Part shown: one piece after another, positions 1 to 7,263 of the stretch
Position numbering within the stretch: the first letter of the stretch is position 1
Layout: each line of letters opens with the position of its first letter
From: Methanobacteriota archaeon
Lineage (GTDB): Archaea > Thermoplasmatota > Thermoplasmata > RBG-16-68-12
Length of the DNA stretch: 16,128 nt
Direction: 5' to 3'
NCBI GenBank assembly: GCA_005878635.1
Contig: VBLS01000080.1
Span: 1 to 16,128 of the forward strand
The notes under the pieces: model-generated
What the model was told of the DNA's origin: nothing
The model's input: the letters and a program-made list of their open reading frames with translations, nothing else
The model's database searches: none
Program-made: the position numbers and the translations under genes

Positions 1-2
1 GA

Positions 3-1055
3 TCTGAAGAGAGGACTTTAGCGGAGCGATTCATCTCCGCCTTCCACCTCCCGTACGCGCTCGGCTGTATCCTGTTGGGCCTCATCGTCTTCGGCTTCCT
101 CAATTCGCTCCTCGCAAAGTACGTCGAGAGCGCGAGCCTGCCGATGGCCCTGCAGACGGCGTTTTCTTGGCAGTTCCTCGCGGAAGACGCCTTGTTCGCG
201 TATGCGTTCTACGCGCCTCGGTACATGCGGAGGAAGCTGTGGGAAACCGCCCATTCCGTGGAAGCGCTCCTCCCGGCCGGAAGTGAGGGGTTCCGACGGG
301 CCTTCGCGGGAATTTCCTCCGCCAGGCCCCAAGTCGTGACATGGGTCGTGTTCCTCGGAGGCCTCCTCGTCGCCACCAATGTCCCGGCGATTCTGGGCGG
401 CCCATCGACCATCGTGTTCAATCTCGATTCGGCCTTCTCGCCGTTGGAATTCTTCTCTTCCATTTTCCAGATCATCTCCCTTGCGGTGGTCACCCTCGCC
501 CTGTCGTCCGTCGTATGGACCTATTACAGCGTCACGAGAGGCATCGGCCGATTCAGTTCGGCGCCTCTCCAGCTACGGCCGTATTACGAGGACTCCTTCC
601 TGGGCCTCAAGCCGATCGGATCTCTGGCGCTTTCCTTGGCGACGGTCTACTTCGGACTGATCGCGCTGTTCCTCCTGTCGTTGCTGACGGCGCCGACCGC
701 GCCGTCGACCGCGGACATCGCGGGCGTCGGGTCCTTTCTCTTCGGCCTCATCCTTGTGGGGGTCCTGAACTTCTTCACCCCACTGAGGACGTTGCACGGA
801 CGCATGATCGCGGAAAAGCGGGCCGCGAGGGCCGCCTTCGGTTCAAAATTGCGAACGGTTTTCGAGGATTCGTCGGATCCGCGCCCGGCGGATGACATCG
901 CCCACATTTTCCGAGTGGACATGATGGACCGGAAATTGGCCAGCATGGCCGTCTGGCCCTACGACATCGGCATCCTAGGCCGGCTCTCTGTCATCGCCGC
1001 GTCCGTGACCGCCATCCTGATCTCTCGGATTCTCGCGTTGATCTTCCACATCTAA
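3..1055 (+). CDS. Multi-pass membrane protein of unknown function, 5' end cut off by the window edge
   Basis: I do not recognise a family. The frame is open back to base 3 without a stop, so the true start probably lies outside the window. A TTG at 75 is the only start-like codon near the beginning, and it falls inside a hydrophobic segment, which argues against it. Counting residues from that TTG, hydrophobic stretches long enough to be membrane helices lie near 1-15, 88-108, 125-148, 178-205, 217-236 and 299-323. The last is at the extreme C terminus. A charged, soluble-looking loop lies at about 240-298 (many Arg, Lys, Asp). No catalytic or transporter motif is visible. The next gene starts 74 bases downstream on the same strand, possibly from its own promoter. 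Base composition is like the neighbours. Confidence is high that it is coding and low on function. Confidence 0.75.
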   Translation, partial: SEERTLAERFISAFHLPYALGCILLGLIVFGFLNSLLAKYVESASLPMALQTAFSWQFLAEDALFAYAFYAPRYMRRKLWETAHSVEALLPAGSEGFRRAFAGISSARPQVVTWVVFLGGLLVATNVPAILGGPSTIVFNLDSAFSPLEFFSSIFQIISLAVVTLALSSVVWTYYSVTRGIGRFSSAPLQLRPYYEDSFLGLKPIGSLALSLATVYFGLIALFLLSLLTAPTAPSTADIAGVGSFLFGLILVGVLNFFTPLRTLHGRMIAEKRAARAAFGSKLRTVFEDSSDPRPADDIAHIFRVDMMDRKLASMAVWPYDIGILGRLSVIAASVTAILISRILALIFHI

Positions 1056-1090
1056 ACATTCAGTGCGCGGGAGCTCGTTCCGAACGCAGC

Positions 1091-1096
1091 CTTAAT
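1091..1096 (+). promoter_or_regulatory. Possible TATA-like box for the esterase gene
   Basis: The short AT-rich hexamer CTTAAT stands out in an otherwise GC-rich gap between the membrane-protein stop and the esterase ATG at 1130. Archaeal TATA boxes are usually centred about 26 bases before transcription starts. This would give a leader of about 10 bases. There is no other support. Confidence 0.2.
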
Positions 1097-1129
1097 GGTC
1101 TCCACGCGCGTGCCTCCGCGGGTTGGTGC

Positions 1130-2116
1130 ATGGCGGGCGGCGAAGTCGTCATCGAAACGTTAGAGTCCGAAGTCCTGAAGGGTAATCCGCTGGGGGATCC
1201 GACCCGTCGAGACGTGGCGATCTATCTGCCTCCCCGATACGATTCTCACAAGCGATATCCCGCGGCGTACGGGATCGTCGGATACACGGGAACCGGCAAA
1301 TCGCTTTTCGGGGTCGATCCGCTCGGCGAGGATCTGAAGTCCCGGCTCGACCGGCTCATCGGAACGGGCAAGATGGGGCCGTTGATCGTCCCGATGGTCG
1401 ACTGCTTCGCGAAAGTCGGCGGCAATCAGTACATCAATTCGAGCGCGACCGGACGGTACGACGACTACCTGCGAAAGGAGATCGTCCCGTTCGTCGAGTC
1501 GAAGTACCGCATCTCGCGCCGCGGAATCTGGGGCAAGTCGTCCGGAGGGTACGGCTCGATCGTCCAGGGGATGCTCCATCCGGAGACGTGGTCCGCCCTC
1601 GCCGACCACTCCGGGGACGCGCTCTTCGAGCTCTGCTACATCATGGACTTCCCAAGGGCCCTGGCCGCGTTCCAGGACCACGGAGGGCCCGCGGGATGGC
1701 TCCGATGGTTCTGGCGCCAGCCGAATCGCCGCCGGGAGGAGATGGCCCCCGTGCTCAACACGATCGGGATGGCGGCCCACTATTCTCCCAATCCGAAAAG
1801 CCGCGAGCTGGGCGCCGATTTCCCCTTCGACCTCGACACCGGGGAGTGGCGCCCGGAGGTGTGGGCCCGCTGGCGTCGCTGGGATCCCGTGAACATGATC
1901 GACCGGTACGCGTCGCGATTACGTCGGATGCGACTCGTCTACATCGACTGCGGCACCAAGGATCAATACAACCTCATCTGGGGCGCCCGGGTGCTGCACA
2001 AGAAACTGCGGGACCGCGGGATCCAGCATGTGTATGAGGAGTTCGACGACACTCACTCCAACATCTCCTATCGTTACGACGTGAGCCTGCCGCTGTTGTG
2101 CAAGGCCCTCTCTTGA
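1130..2116 (+). CDS. Esterase-type alpha/beta hydrolase (esterase D / PF00756-like)
   Basis: The 328-residue protein fits the putative-esterase branch of the alpha/beta hydrolase fold, which hydrolyses carboxylic or thioester bonds; its substrate cannot be told. The N-terminal strand contains an IYLPPRYD motif, as in this family where the chain enters the core sheet. A nucleophile elbow GKSSGG lies at 135-140, making Ser137 the likely nucleophile in a GxSxG pattern. Asp278 (in GTKDQ) and His309 (in DDTHSN) sit where the acid and the base of the triad are expected. An insert rich in Trp and Arg at about 185-255 may form a lid over the active site. No signal peptide is seen, so it is probably cytoplasmic. 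It ends 14 bases before the convergent stop of argE and has no visible functional link to arginine synthesis. Family assignment is fairly sure; function is open. Confidence 0.8.
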   Translation: MAGGEVVIETLESEVLKGNPLGDPTRRDVAIYLPPRYDSHKRYPAAYGIVGYTGTGKSLFGVDPLGEDLKSRLDRLIGTGKMGPLIVPMVDCFAKVGGNQYINSSATGRYDDYLRKEIVPFVESKYRISRRGIWGKSSGGYGSIVQGMLHPETWSALADHSGDALFELCYIMDFPRALAAFQDHGGPAGWLRWFWRQPNRRREEMAPVLNTIGMAAHYSPNPKSRELGADFPFDLDTGEWRPEVWARWRRWDPVNMIDRYASRLRRMRLVYIDCGTKDQYNLIWGARVLHKKLRDRGIQHVYEEFDDTHSNISYRYDVSLPLLCKALS

Positions 2117-2130
2117 GGCGCTCGTGGACC

Positions 2131-3201
2131 CTACGGCGCCGTCATCGTGGTATCACGGGAAGCTGTGGACGAGGCGGTCGCCAGCCGCGAGAAGGCGACT
2201 CGCAGCACCTCGATCCCTCGGAGAAAATCAGCGATTGCTATGTTCTCGCGTTCGGTGTGGTCGAGGTGAGAATCACCGGGCCCGTACGCGGCCGCCGGAC
2301 ACTGCCACGCCGGAACCGCGAGGTTCATATCGGACGTCCCGAGCTTTCGCAGGAGGGTCGGGCGGCGTCCCTGCTCGCGGATTCCCGTGCACAGGGCGCG
2401 CACGACTTCATTCCTCGAGGCGACTTGGACCGCTCCCGATTCGTCGAGGACCTCGTAGGAAAGGGGCTCGGAGAACCGGTCAAGGAAGCTGAGGATCTCG
2501 GTGGCCGCGAGGCCCGGCGGGAGACGGAAGTTCAGGCCGATCTCGAGCGTCTCCCGACCGCCCTCATGGTCGGACCGGATTGAGTGGACCTTCATCGCAA
2601 GGGAGTCGAACGGAGTCTCGCGTCGCTTCGTTTCGCAAAACCGGCGAAGTTCCTCGAGGAATCCGAGGCCGGTCTCCACCGTCGTTGGTTCCGGGGATGC
2701 GAGATGCGCCCGCTCGCCTTGCACGCGGACGATGAGGCTGAGGTTCCCCTTGTAGCCGATCGTGACAGAATCCCAGCCGCTCGGTTCTCCGACGATGAGG
2801 AAGTCGGGCCGGGCCAGGTGATGGATCAGATGGCGGGTCCCTCGCGAGTCGCGCTCCTCTCCGACCGCGCCGACGACCAGGATCTCCCCGGCCGACGAAT
2901 GACGGCTCGCCGCGACGAGCGCCGACGCGAGGGGGCCCTTCGCGTCGCACGTCCCTCTCCCATGGAGGCGGCCTCCTTCGAGGCGGACCGGCAAAGCTCC
3001 TTCGACCGTGTCGATGTGGCCGAGGAACACGATCCGCGGGGATCCGCGACCGATGCGCGCGATCGCATTTCCGACCTCATCGGTCCGCACATCGAATCCC
3101 AGGGCGGTGGCGACGTCGGTGAACCTCCGAACGGCCCGTTGCTCGTCGCCCGAAGGACTGTACTCCTCCACGAGGGCGCGGAGGACCTCGACGTCATCCA
3201 T
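2131..3201 (-). CDS. argE: [LysW]-ornithine (or lysine) hydrolase, M20 metallopeptidase family (ArgE/LysK)
   Basis: This 356-residue protein should cleave the bond between the C-terminal Glu of LysW and ornithine, releasing free ornithine and recycling LysW. Metal-site motifs of the M20 family are in order: GHIDT with His62 and catalytic Asp64; GTCDAKG with the bridging Asp86; GEE with Glu115 as general base and Glu116 as ligand; GEPS with Glu139; and a C-terminal His315 in LDHTERE. A dimerisation-domain insert occupies roughly residues 150-260. The ATG start at 3201 lies inside the end of argD, giving an 8-base overlap, so translation is probably coupled. It is the last gene of the operon and ends 14 bases from the convergent esterase. 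ArgE and LysK cannot be separated by sequence alone; the neighbouring argG and argH favour the arginine role. The C-terminal tail is rich in Ser, Thr and Ala and lacks motifs. Confidence 0.88.
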   Translation of the reverse strand: MDDVEVLRALVEEYSPSGDEQRAVRRFTDVATALGFDVRTDEVGNAIARIGRGSPRIVFLGHIDTVEGALPVRLEGGRLHGRGTCDAKGPLASALVAASRHSSAGEILVVGAVGEERDSRGTRHLIHHLARPDFLIVGEPSGWDSVTIGYKGNLSLIVRVQGERAHLASPEPTTVETGLGFLEELRRFCETKRRETPFDSLAMKVHSIRSDHEGGRETLEIGLNFRLPPGLAATEILSFLDRFSEPLSYEVLDESGAVQVASRNEVVRALCTGIREQGRRPTLLRKLGTSDMNLAVPAWQCPAAAYGPGDSHLDHTERENIAIADFLRGIEVLRVAFSRLATASSTASRDTTMTAP

Positions 3202-4351
3202 GCGGGAGCGCCCGTCCTAGCGCGTCGAGCGACCGCGCCCATTGCTCGTCCGTAATCACGAGGGGTGGCAGGAGGCGCACGACGCCCGAGCCGGCACCGA
3301 TCGCGAGGACGCCATCGTCCTGAAGCGCCTGGAGGACCGGCGCGGCCTTTCCGCGAAGCTCGACGCCGATCATGAGTCCCAAACCGCGCACTTCGCGGAC
3401 GGAGGGTGAGTCGAAACCTCGGATCGCGTCGACGCCGATGAGGCCGAGTCGCTCCGCGCGTTCCGGGAGCTTTTCTCGAATCGTGTATTCGATTGCCGCG
3501 GTGCCGGCCGCGCAGGCGAGAGGATTCCCGCCGAACGTGGACGTGTGACTTCCCTTGAACGCCCGTTCGACCTCTTCGGTCGCTAAGGTCGCCCCGATCG
3601 GCACACCGCCCGCGAGAGATTTCGCAAGGGTGAGGAGGTCCGGTTCCACATTCCATCGCTCGACCGCGAAGAGCCGCCCCGTCCGGCCCATCCCCGTCTG
3701 GACTTCGTCGATGATCAGGAGGGCTCCCGCCCGGTCGCACGCCTCGCGCGCCGCGGGGAGGTACTCCGGCGAGGCGACGTGAACGCCTCCCTCCCCCTGC
3801 ACGGCCTCCAGGATGACCGCGGCGGTGTCCCCGTCCACGGCCTTGGCGAGGGCTTCGACGTCGTTGAAGGGCACATGCCGGAATCCGGGGACGAGGGGCT
3901 CGAACGGCTCGCGGAACTCCCGTCGCCAGGTGGCGCTCAGCGCGCCCATCGTCCGCCCGTGGAATCCGCGCATCGCGGCGACGATTCCCGGCCGGCCGGT
4001 CGCGGCCCGCGCGAACTTGATCGCGGCCTCGACCGCCTCGGAACCGGAATTGCTCAGGAAGACTCGGTTCAGGTTCCGCGGGGCCACGGAGAGCAATTTC
4101 TCGACGAAGGCCGCCTTGGCATCGGTCCCGAACGAAGGGCCGACGTGGATGAGCTCCTGGGCCTGACGCGTAATGGCCTCGACGATCGCGGGGTTGCAGT
4201 GGCCGAGATTTCCGACGCCGAAGGAGGCCCCGCAATCGATGTACTCCTGGCCCGCCTCGTCCCATAGCGTCGCCATCGATCCGCGCACGAAGGTGAGCTC
4301 TCGCTTGGGCGAACTCGCGAATTCGACGGCCCTCGCGTCCGCGGCGCTCAC
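3194..4351 (-). CDS. argD: [LysW]-glutamate semialdehyde (or aminoadipate semialdehyde) aminotransferase (ArgD/LysJ)
   Basis: A class III PLP-dependent aminotransferase of 385 residues that converts the LysW-bound semialdehyde to LysW-bound ornithine, with glutamate as amino donor. Visible motifs are NSGSEAVE at 101-108 for phosphate binding, GFHGRT at 129-134, the IIDEVQTG block with Asp215 contacting the PLP ring nitrogen, and TLAKSLAGG with Lys244 as the Schiff-base lysine. A TSTFGGNPLAC block at 270-280 closes the active site. Length matches the ArgD/LysJ family. The start is GTG at 4351, sharing GTGA with the stop of argB (4-base overlap). The stop region overlaps the argE start by 8 bases. 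These overlaps mark tightly coupled translation. Whether it also handles the lysine-pathway substrate, as its relatives in Sulfolobus and Thermus do, cannot be read from the sequence. Confidence 0.92.
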   Translation of the reverse strand: MSAADARAVEFASSPKRELTFVRGSMATLWDEAGQEYIDCGASFGVGNLGHCNPAIVEAITRQAQELIHVGPSFGTDAKAAFVEKLLSVAPRNLNRVFLSNSGSEAVEAAIKFARAATGRPGIVAAMRGFHGRTMGALSATWRREFREPFEPLVPGFRHVPFNDVEALAKAVDGDTAAVILEAVQGEGGVHVASPEYLPAAREACDRAGALLIIDEVQTGMGRTGRLFAVERWNVEPDLLTLAKSLAGGVPIGATLATEEVERAFKGSHTSTFGGNPLACAAGTAAIEYTIREKLPERAERLGLIGVDAIRGFDSPSVREVRGLGLMIGVELRGKAAPVLQALQDDGVLAIGAGSGVVRLLPPLVITDEQWARSLDALGRALPHG

Positions 4352-5139
4352 GAGATCACCGTCCCCATGCCGTCGAGGGCTCGTTCGACGGGATCCGGTT
4401 GCAAGGAAGAGGCGATGATGACGCGCGGTACGCCGCCATCCAGCGCTTCCCCCGCGGCGATCAACTTCTTCTTCATCCGGCCGTACGCGAAGTCCATGAA
4501 TTGGAGGAGGCGCGCCCGCGGGACCTCCCGAATCAACGTCGAGGGATCGCTCGGCTCGCGGAGCAGGCCGGGGACGTTCGTCAGCAGGACCAGGGCCTCG
4601 GCCTCCATCGCGACCGCGACCTGGGCCGCGATCCGGTCTGCGTCGGCGTTGATCAGTTCCCCTTGGGGCGTCACGCCCGGCGGCGAGATCACGGGGACGT
4701 ACCCGGCGTCGAAGAGAAGCCGGATTAAGGTCGCATTCACCCGTTCGACCGTGCCGGAGTGGTCGTCTTTCACGAGCAGCACCCGGCCGTTGTCGACGGA
4801 ACGGACGGCCTCCTTGCGGCGGCCAGTCAGGAGGCCGCCATCGACACCGCTCAGGCCGACCGCGGGAGCCCCGAGGGATTGGAGGCGCGCGACGATCGTG
4901 GTGTTCAGTTTCCCGGTGAGGGCCATCGTGAAGACCTCCATCGTCTCCCGATCCGTATACCGCGACACGATTCCGCTGGGGGAGGTGAGCCAGCGGATCG
5001 GACGACCGAGGGCTTCTGCGAGTCGATCCACCTCGTTCGAGCCGCCGTGGACGAGGACGTAGTCCCGCCGCGGAGCCAGATCGATCAGCACGTTGTCGAT
5101 CCCGTTGCCTTCCGCCCCGCCGACCTTGACGACGAACAT
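4348..5139 (-). CDS. argB: [LysW]-glutamate (or aminoadipate) kinase (ArgB/LysZ)
   Basis: An amino-acid kinase of 263 residues, the size of LysZ and of acetylglutamate kinase. It phosphorylates the side-chain carboxylate of the amino acid held on LysW, using ATP. Seen in order: VVKVGG at 3-8 with Lys5 for phosphate binding, HGGS at 31-34, a YTDRET substrate-site block near 61-66, GLSGVDGG at 95-102, NADADRIA at 164-171 with the acid that positions the catalytic lysines, and GRMKKKL at 220-226 carrying the second catalytic Lys. The ATG at 5139 is preceded by a clear GAGGTGA ribosome site that spans the argC stop. Its stop overlaps the GTG start of argD. The substrate (glutamate arm for arginine or aminoadipate arm for lysine) is inferred from the neighbouring argG and argH. 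Confidence 0.9.
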   Translation of the reverse strand: MFVVKVGGAEGNGIDNVLIDLAPRRDYVLVHGGSNEVDRLAEALGRPIRWLTSPSGIVSRYTDRETMEVFTMALTGKLNTTIVARLQSLGAPAVGLSGVDGGLLTGRRKEAVRSVDNGRVLLVKDDHSGTVERVNATLIRLLFDAGYVPVISPPGVTPQGELINADADRIAAQVAVAMEAEALVLLTNVPGLLREPSDPSTLIREVPRARLLQFMDFAYGRMKKKLIAAGEALDGGVPRVIIASSLQPDPVERALDGMGTVIS

Positions 5140-5149
5140 GTACGGATGG

Positions 5150-5156
5150 TCACCTC
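5150..5156 (-). promoter_or_regulatory. Ribosome binding site of argB
   Basis: On the minus strand GAGGTGA lies 10 bases before the argB ATG and overlaps the argC TGA stop. It is a good match to the anti-Shine-Dalgarno sequence. The argC-argB junction is the widest gap inside the operon (15 bases), which fits independent re-initiation of ribosomes here. Confidence 0.6.
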
Positions 5157-6180
5157 ACACCGGATGCAAGCCGAGGAACTCGAGCCCCATCGTCTCCGGA
5201 TACCCGGCGACGAGGTTCATGCACTGGACCGCGGTGCCCGCCGCGCCCTTCATCAGGTTGTCCAAGGCCGCGATCGCGACGACCCGACCGGCGTGGGCAT
5301 CGAGGGCGAAGCCGACGTCGCAGAAATTGGTCCCCGCGAGGATTTTCGGTTCGGGGAAGCGGTAGAGTCCGGACGCCTCCGTCACGATCCGGACGAAAGG
5401 CTCCTGACCATATGCGTCGCGGTAGATTTTCCAAAGATCCTTTGTGCTGACCGAATCTTTGAGGAAGGCGTGACAGGTCGCGAGGATACCGCGCACGGCC
5501 TCGACGGCGTGGCAGGAGAGGGCGATCTTCCCGCCGGCCTCCTGCTCGATCTCCGCCGTGTGGCGATGGCCCGCAGGAGCGTAGACGCGCATGACCCCGG
5601 ACCGCTCCGCATGCTGTGATGCGGGACCGCCATCGAGTCCCCCGGCGGAAGATCCCGTCTTCGCGTCGACGACGAGCCGTTCGTCGTCGATGATGCCCGC
5701 TTTCAAGAGAGGACGGATCGCGAGGATCGCCGCGGTCGCGATGCATCCCGGACCTGAAATGAGGGTCGCGCGGCGAATCGCCTCGCGGTGGATTTCGGGC
5801 AAGCCGTAGACGGAGGCTGCGAGGAGGTCCGGACGCGGATGATCAACGCCGTAGTACTCCCGATAGAGGGCCGGATCCTTCAGCCGGAAGTCCGAGCTGA
5901 GGTCGATGACCTTTCCCGCCCGAACGAGGAACTCCGGGATGCGGGCGATGGAACGGCCGTGGGGCATCGCGAGGAAGAGAAGGTCGCACGGGTCCAGGTC
6001 CGCGTGGGGCGTGAACACGAGGTCCGTGACCTTGCGGAGATTCGGGTGGGCCCGGCTCACCGGTTTTCCCGCCATCGAGTCCGAGGTGACTTGTCCGACC
6101 TCGACCTTCGGATGTCGAAGGAGCAGCCGGAGGAGCTCTCCTCCGGTGTAACCGGAACCGCCGACGATCGCGACCTTCAT
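5155..6180 (-). CDS. argC: [LysW]-glutamyl (or aminoadipyl) phosphate reductase (ArgC/LysY)
   Basis: NADPH-dependent reductase of 341 residues that turns the LysW-bound acyl phosphate into the semialdehyde. The N terminus has the dinucleotide-binding GGSGYTGGELL at 7-17. The catalytic cysteine is Cys146 in SGPGCIATA. The histidine block GHRHTAEIEQ at 204-213 supplies the general base (His205 or His207). KTGSSAGG at 174-181 and the C-terminal NLMKGAAGTAVQ block are also typical of ArgC/LysY. The same frame stays open upstream to 6429, but the ATG at 6180 is right: it begins exactly at the conserved MKVAIVGGSG and overlaps the argX stop as ATGA. The upstream extension is only argX read in another frame. 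Full length with no damage seen. Confidence 0.93.
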   Translation of the reverse strand: MKVAIVGGSGYTGGELLRLLLRHPKVEVGQVTSDSMAGKPVSRAHPNLRKVTDLVFTPHADLDPCDLLFLAMPHGRSIARIPEFLVRAGKVIDLSSDFRLKDPALYREYYGVDHPRPDLLAASVYGLPEIHREAIRRATLISGPGCIATAAILAIRPLLKAGIIDDERLVVDAKTGSSAGGLDGGPASQHAERSGVMRVYAPAGHRHTAEIEQEAGGKIALSCHAVEAVRGILATCHAFLKDSVSTKDLWKIYRDAYGQEPFVRIVTEASGLYRFPEPKILAGTNFCDVGFALDAHAGRVVAIAALDNLMKGAAGTAVQCMNLVAGYPETMGLEFLGLHPV

Positions 6181-7109
6181 CGCTTCGCGACCTCGAGGAC
6201 GTAATCGACGACGGCGCCCGCGACGTCGACGCCGGTGGCCGTCGTCAAGGCACGGAACTCCGGGGTCGGGTTCACCTCGTGGACGACGAGGCCCTCGGGC
6301 GACTCCATGAGATCGACCGCGAGGACGCCGCCTCCGACCGCATCCGCGGCCTTCAATGCGAGCTCCGACACTTCCGCCGTCGGGGTGAAGCCCTCCGGGT
6401 CCGCCCCGCGGGCCGCGTTCGTGCGCCAATCCCTCGAATGGCGGTACATCGCCGCGACGATTCGATCGCCAACGACGAAGGCGCGGAGGTCTCGGTCCGG
6501 TTTCTCGACGAATTCCTGGACGTAGAAGATGGAGTGCATCGGGGAACCGAGGGCGGTCTTGTGCTCGATGATCTGCTCAGCTTCCTCAGGATCGTCGACC
6601 TTCGCCATCAGGCGGCCCCACGAACCGATCGGCGGCTTCAGGACCGCGGGATAGCCGACTTCATCGAGGGCCTTCATCGCGGCCTCCGGGGTGAGGGCGA
6701 CGACGGTCCGCGGGGTCGGGACCCCCGCCTCCGCGAGCCGGAGGCTCGCCAGGACCTTGTCTCCGCACAGGGCGACGACCTCGTACGGGTTGACGGTCGG
6801 GACCCCGTACTCCGCGAGCCGGAGGCTCGCCAGGACCTTGTCTCCGCACAGGGCGACGACCTCGTACGGGTTGACGGTCGGCACCCCGTAGTGCTCGAAG
6901 AACCGCAAGGCGTAGAGGGACCGGCTGTGGCTCACGCTGCGATTGAGGACCAGGTCCGCATGGAAGCCGTTGCGCACCAAAGGGAACGTGATCGTCTCGT
7001 CGTGGAGTCGCTCGACGGGGACGCCCCGTGCAGCCGCGGCCTCGAGGATCCACTTCTCCTCGGGTCGGATCACGGTGTAGAAGAGGCCGAGGGTGAACGT
7101 CTCACTCAC
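6177..7109 (-). CDS. argX: [LysW]-glutamate (or aminoadipate) ligase (ArgX/LysX), ATP-grasp, with an internal 27-residue duplication
   Basis: A RimK-type ATP-grasp ligase that joins the amino group of glutamate (ArgX) or aminoadipate (LysX) to the C-terminal Glu of LysW, committing it to the carrier pathway. Family blocks are IRPEEK (14-19), CGDK, LKPPIGSWGRL (157-167), YVQEF-VEKPDRDLRAFVVG (196-214), NAARG (231-235), AVDLMES (264-270) and HEVNPTPEF (277-285), the last holding the metal ligands. The GTG at 7109 is preferred because it leaves a family-like N terminus and overlaps the lysW stop by 8 bases (GTGAGTGA); a longer start at 7145 would overlap lysW much more. The protein is 310 residues, and without one repeat copy it would be 283, close to the roughly 280 of LysX. 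Residues 74-100 and 101-127 are identical. Substrate choice is inferred from argG/argH context only. Whether the enzyme works with the extra segment is unknown. Confidence 0.88.
   Translation of the reverse strand: MSETFTLGLFYTVIRPEEKWILEAAAARGVPVERLHDETITFPLVRNGFHADLVLNRSVSHSRSLYALRFFEHYGVPTVNPYEVVALCGDKVLASLRLAEYGVPTVNPYEVVALCGDKVLASLRLAEAGVPTPRTVVALTPEAAMKALDEVGYPAVLKPPIGSWGRLMAKVDDPEEAEQIIEHKTALGSPMHSIFYVQEFVEKPDRDLRAFVVGDRIVAAMYRHSRDWRTNAARGADPEGFTPTAEVSELALKAADAVGGGVLAVDLMESPEGLVVHEVNPTPEFRALTTATGVDVAGAVVDYVLEVAKR
6729..6890 (-). repeat. Tandem 81-bp direct repeat (two copies) inside argX
   Basis: Copies occupy 6729-6809 and 6810-6890. They differ at one base by eye (6801 G against 6882 C), a silent change in a Val codon. 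Each copy encodes the same 27 residues, running from YGVPTVNP through CGDK to LRLAE. The repeat keeps the frame. It covers the linker and first helix leading into the central ATP-grasp region, including the conserved CGDK. Confidence 0.95.
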
Positions 7110-7263
7110 CCCAGTCCTCCGCCTCTCGGGGAGCCGCGTCAACATGGAACGGCTCGACGGCGGTGACCTCGAGTTCGAGGCCGCAATCGGGACATGGGAA
7201 GATCTCTCCTTCGATCAGGTCCTTCTTCTCGATCGCCCGACCGCATTCGGGACATTCGACCAT
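7102..7263 (-). CDS. lysW: LysW amino-group carrier protein
   Basis: A tiny acidic carrier of 53 residues. Biosynthetic intermediates ride on its C-terminal glutamate, which protects the amino group of glutamate (arginine branch) or aminoadipate (lysine branch), as acetyl does in bacteria. Four cysteines, Cys4, Cys7, Cys24 and Cys27, form two CxxC pairs that bind zinc in the N-terminal half. The C terminus is EDWGE, the hallmark of this family, with Glu53 as the attachment residue. The ATG at 7263 is chosen because the MVECPEC start matches the family and because it overlaps the argH stop by one base (TAATG); an in-frame start at 7305 lies inside argH. Its stop overlaps the argX start. Placement directly before its own ligase gene is functionally sensible. 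Assignment is very secure despite the small size. Confidence 0.95.
   Translation of the reverse strand: MVECPECGRAIEKKDLIEGEIFPCPDCGLELEVTAVEPFHVDAAPREAEDWGE

Noticed and set aside
2584..3255. Plus-strand open frame of 223 codons opposite argE
   Set aside because: It lies opposite the M20 hydrolase, whose metal ligands are intact. Composition is shadow-like and no promoter or ribosome site was seen.
6181..6429. N-terminal extension of argC
   Set aside because: The upstream part is argX read out of frame. The family start MKVAIVGG is at 6180 and overlaps the argX stop as ATGA.
6729..6890. CRISPR-like or intergenic repeat
   Set aside because: There are only two adjacent copies with no spacers, both inside a coding frame and a multiple of three long. 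This is a coding duplication.
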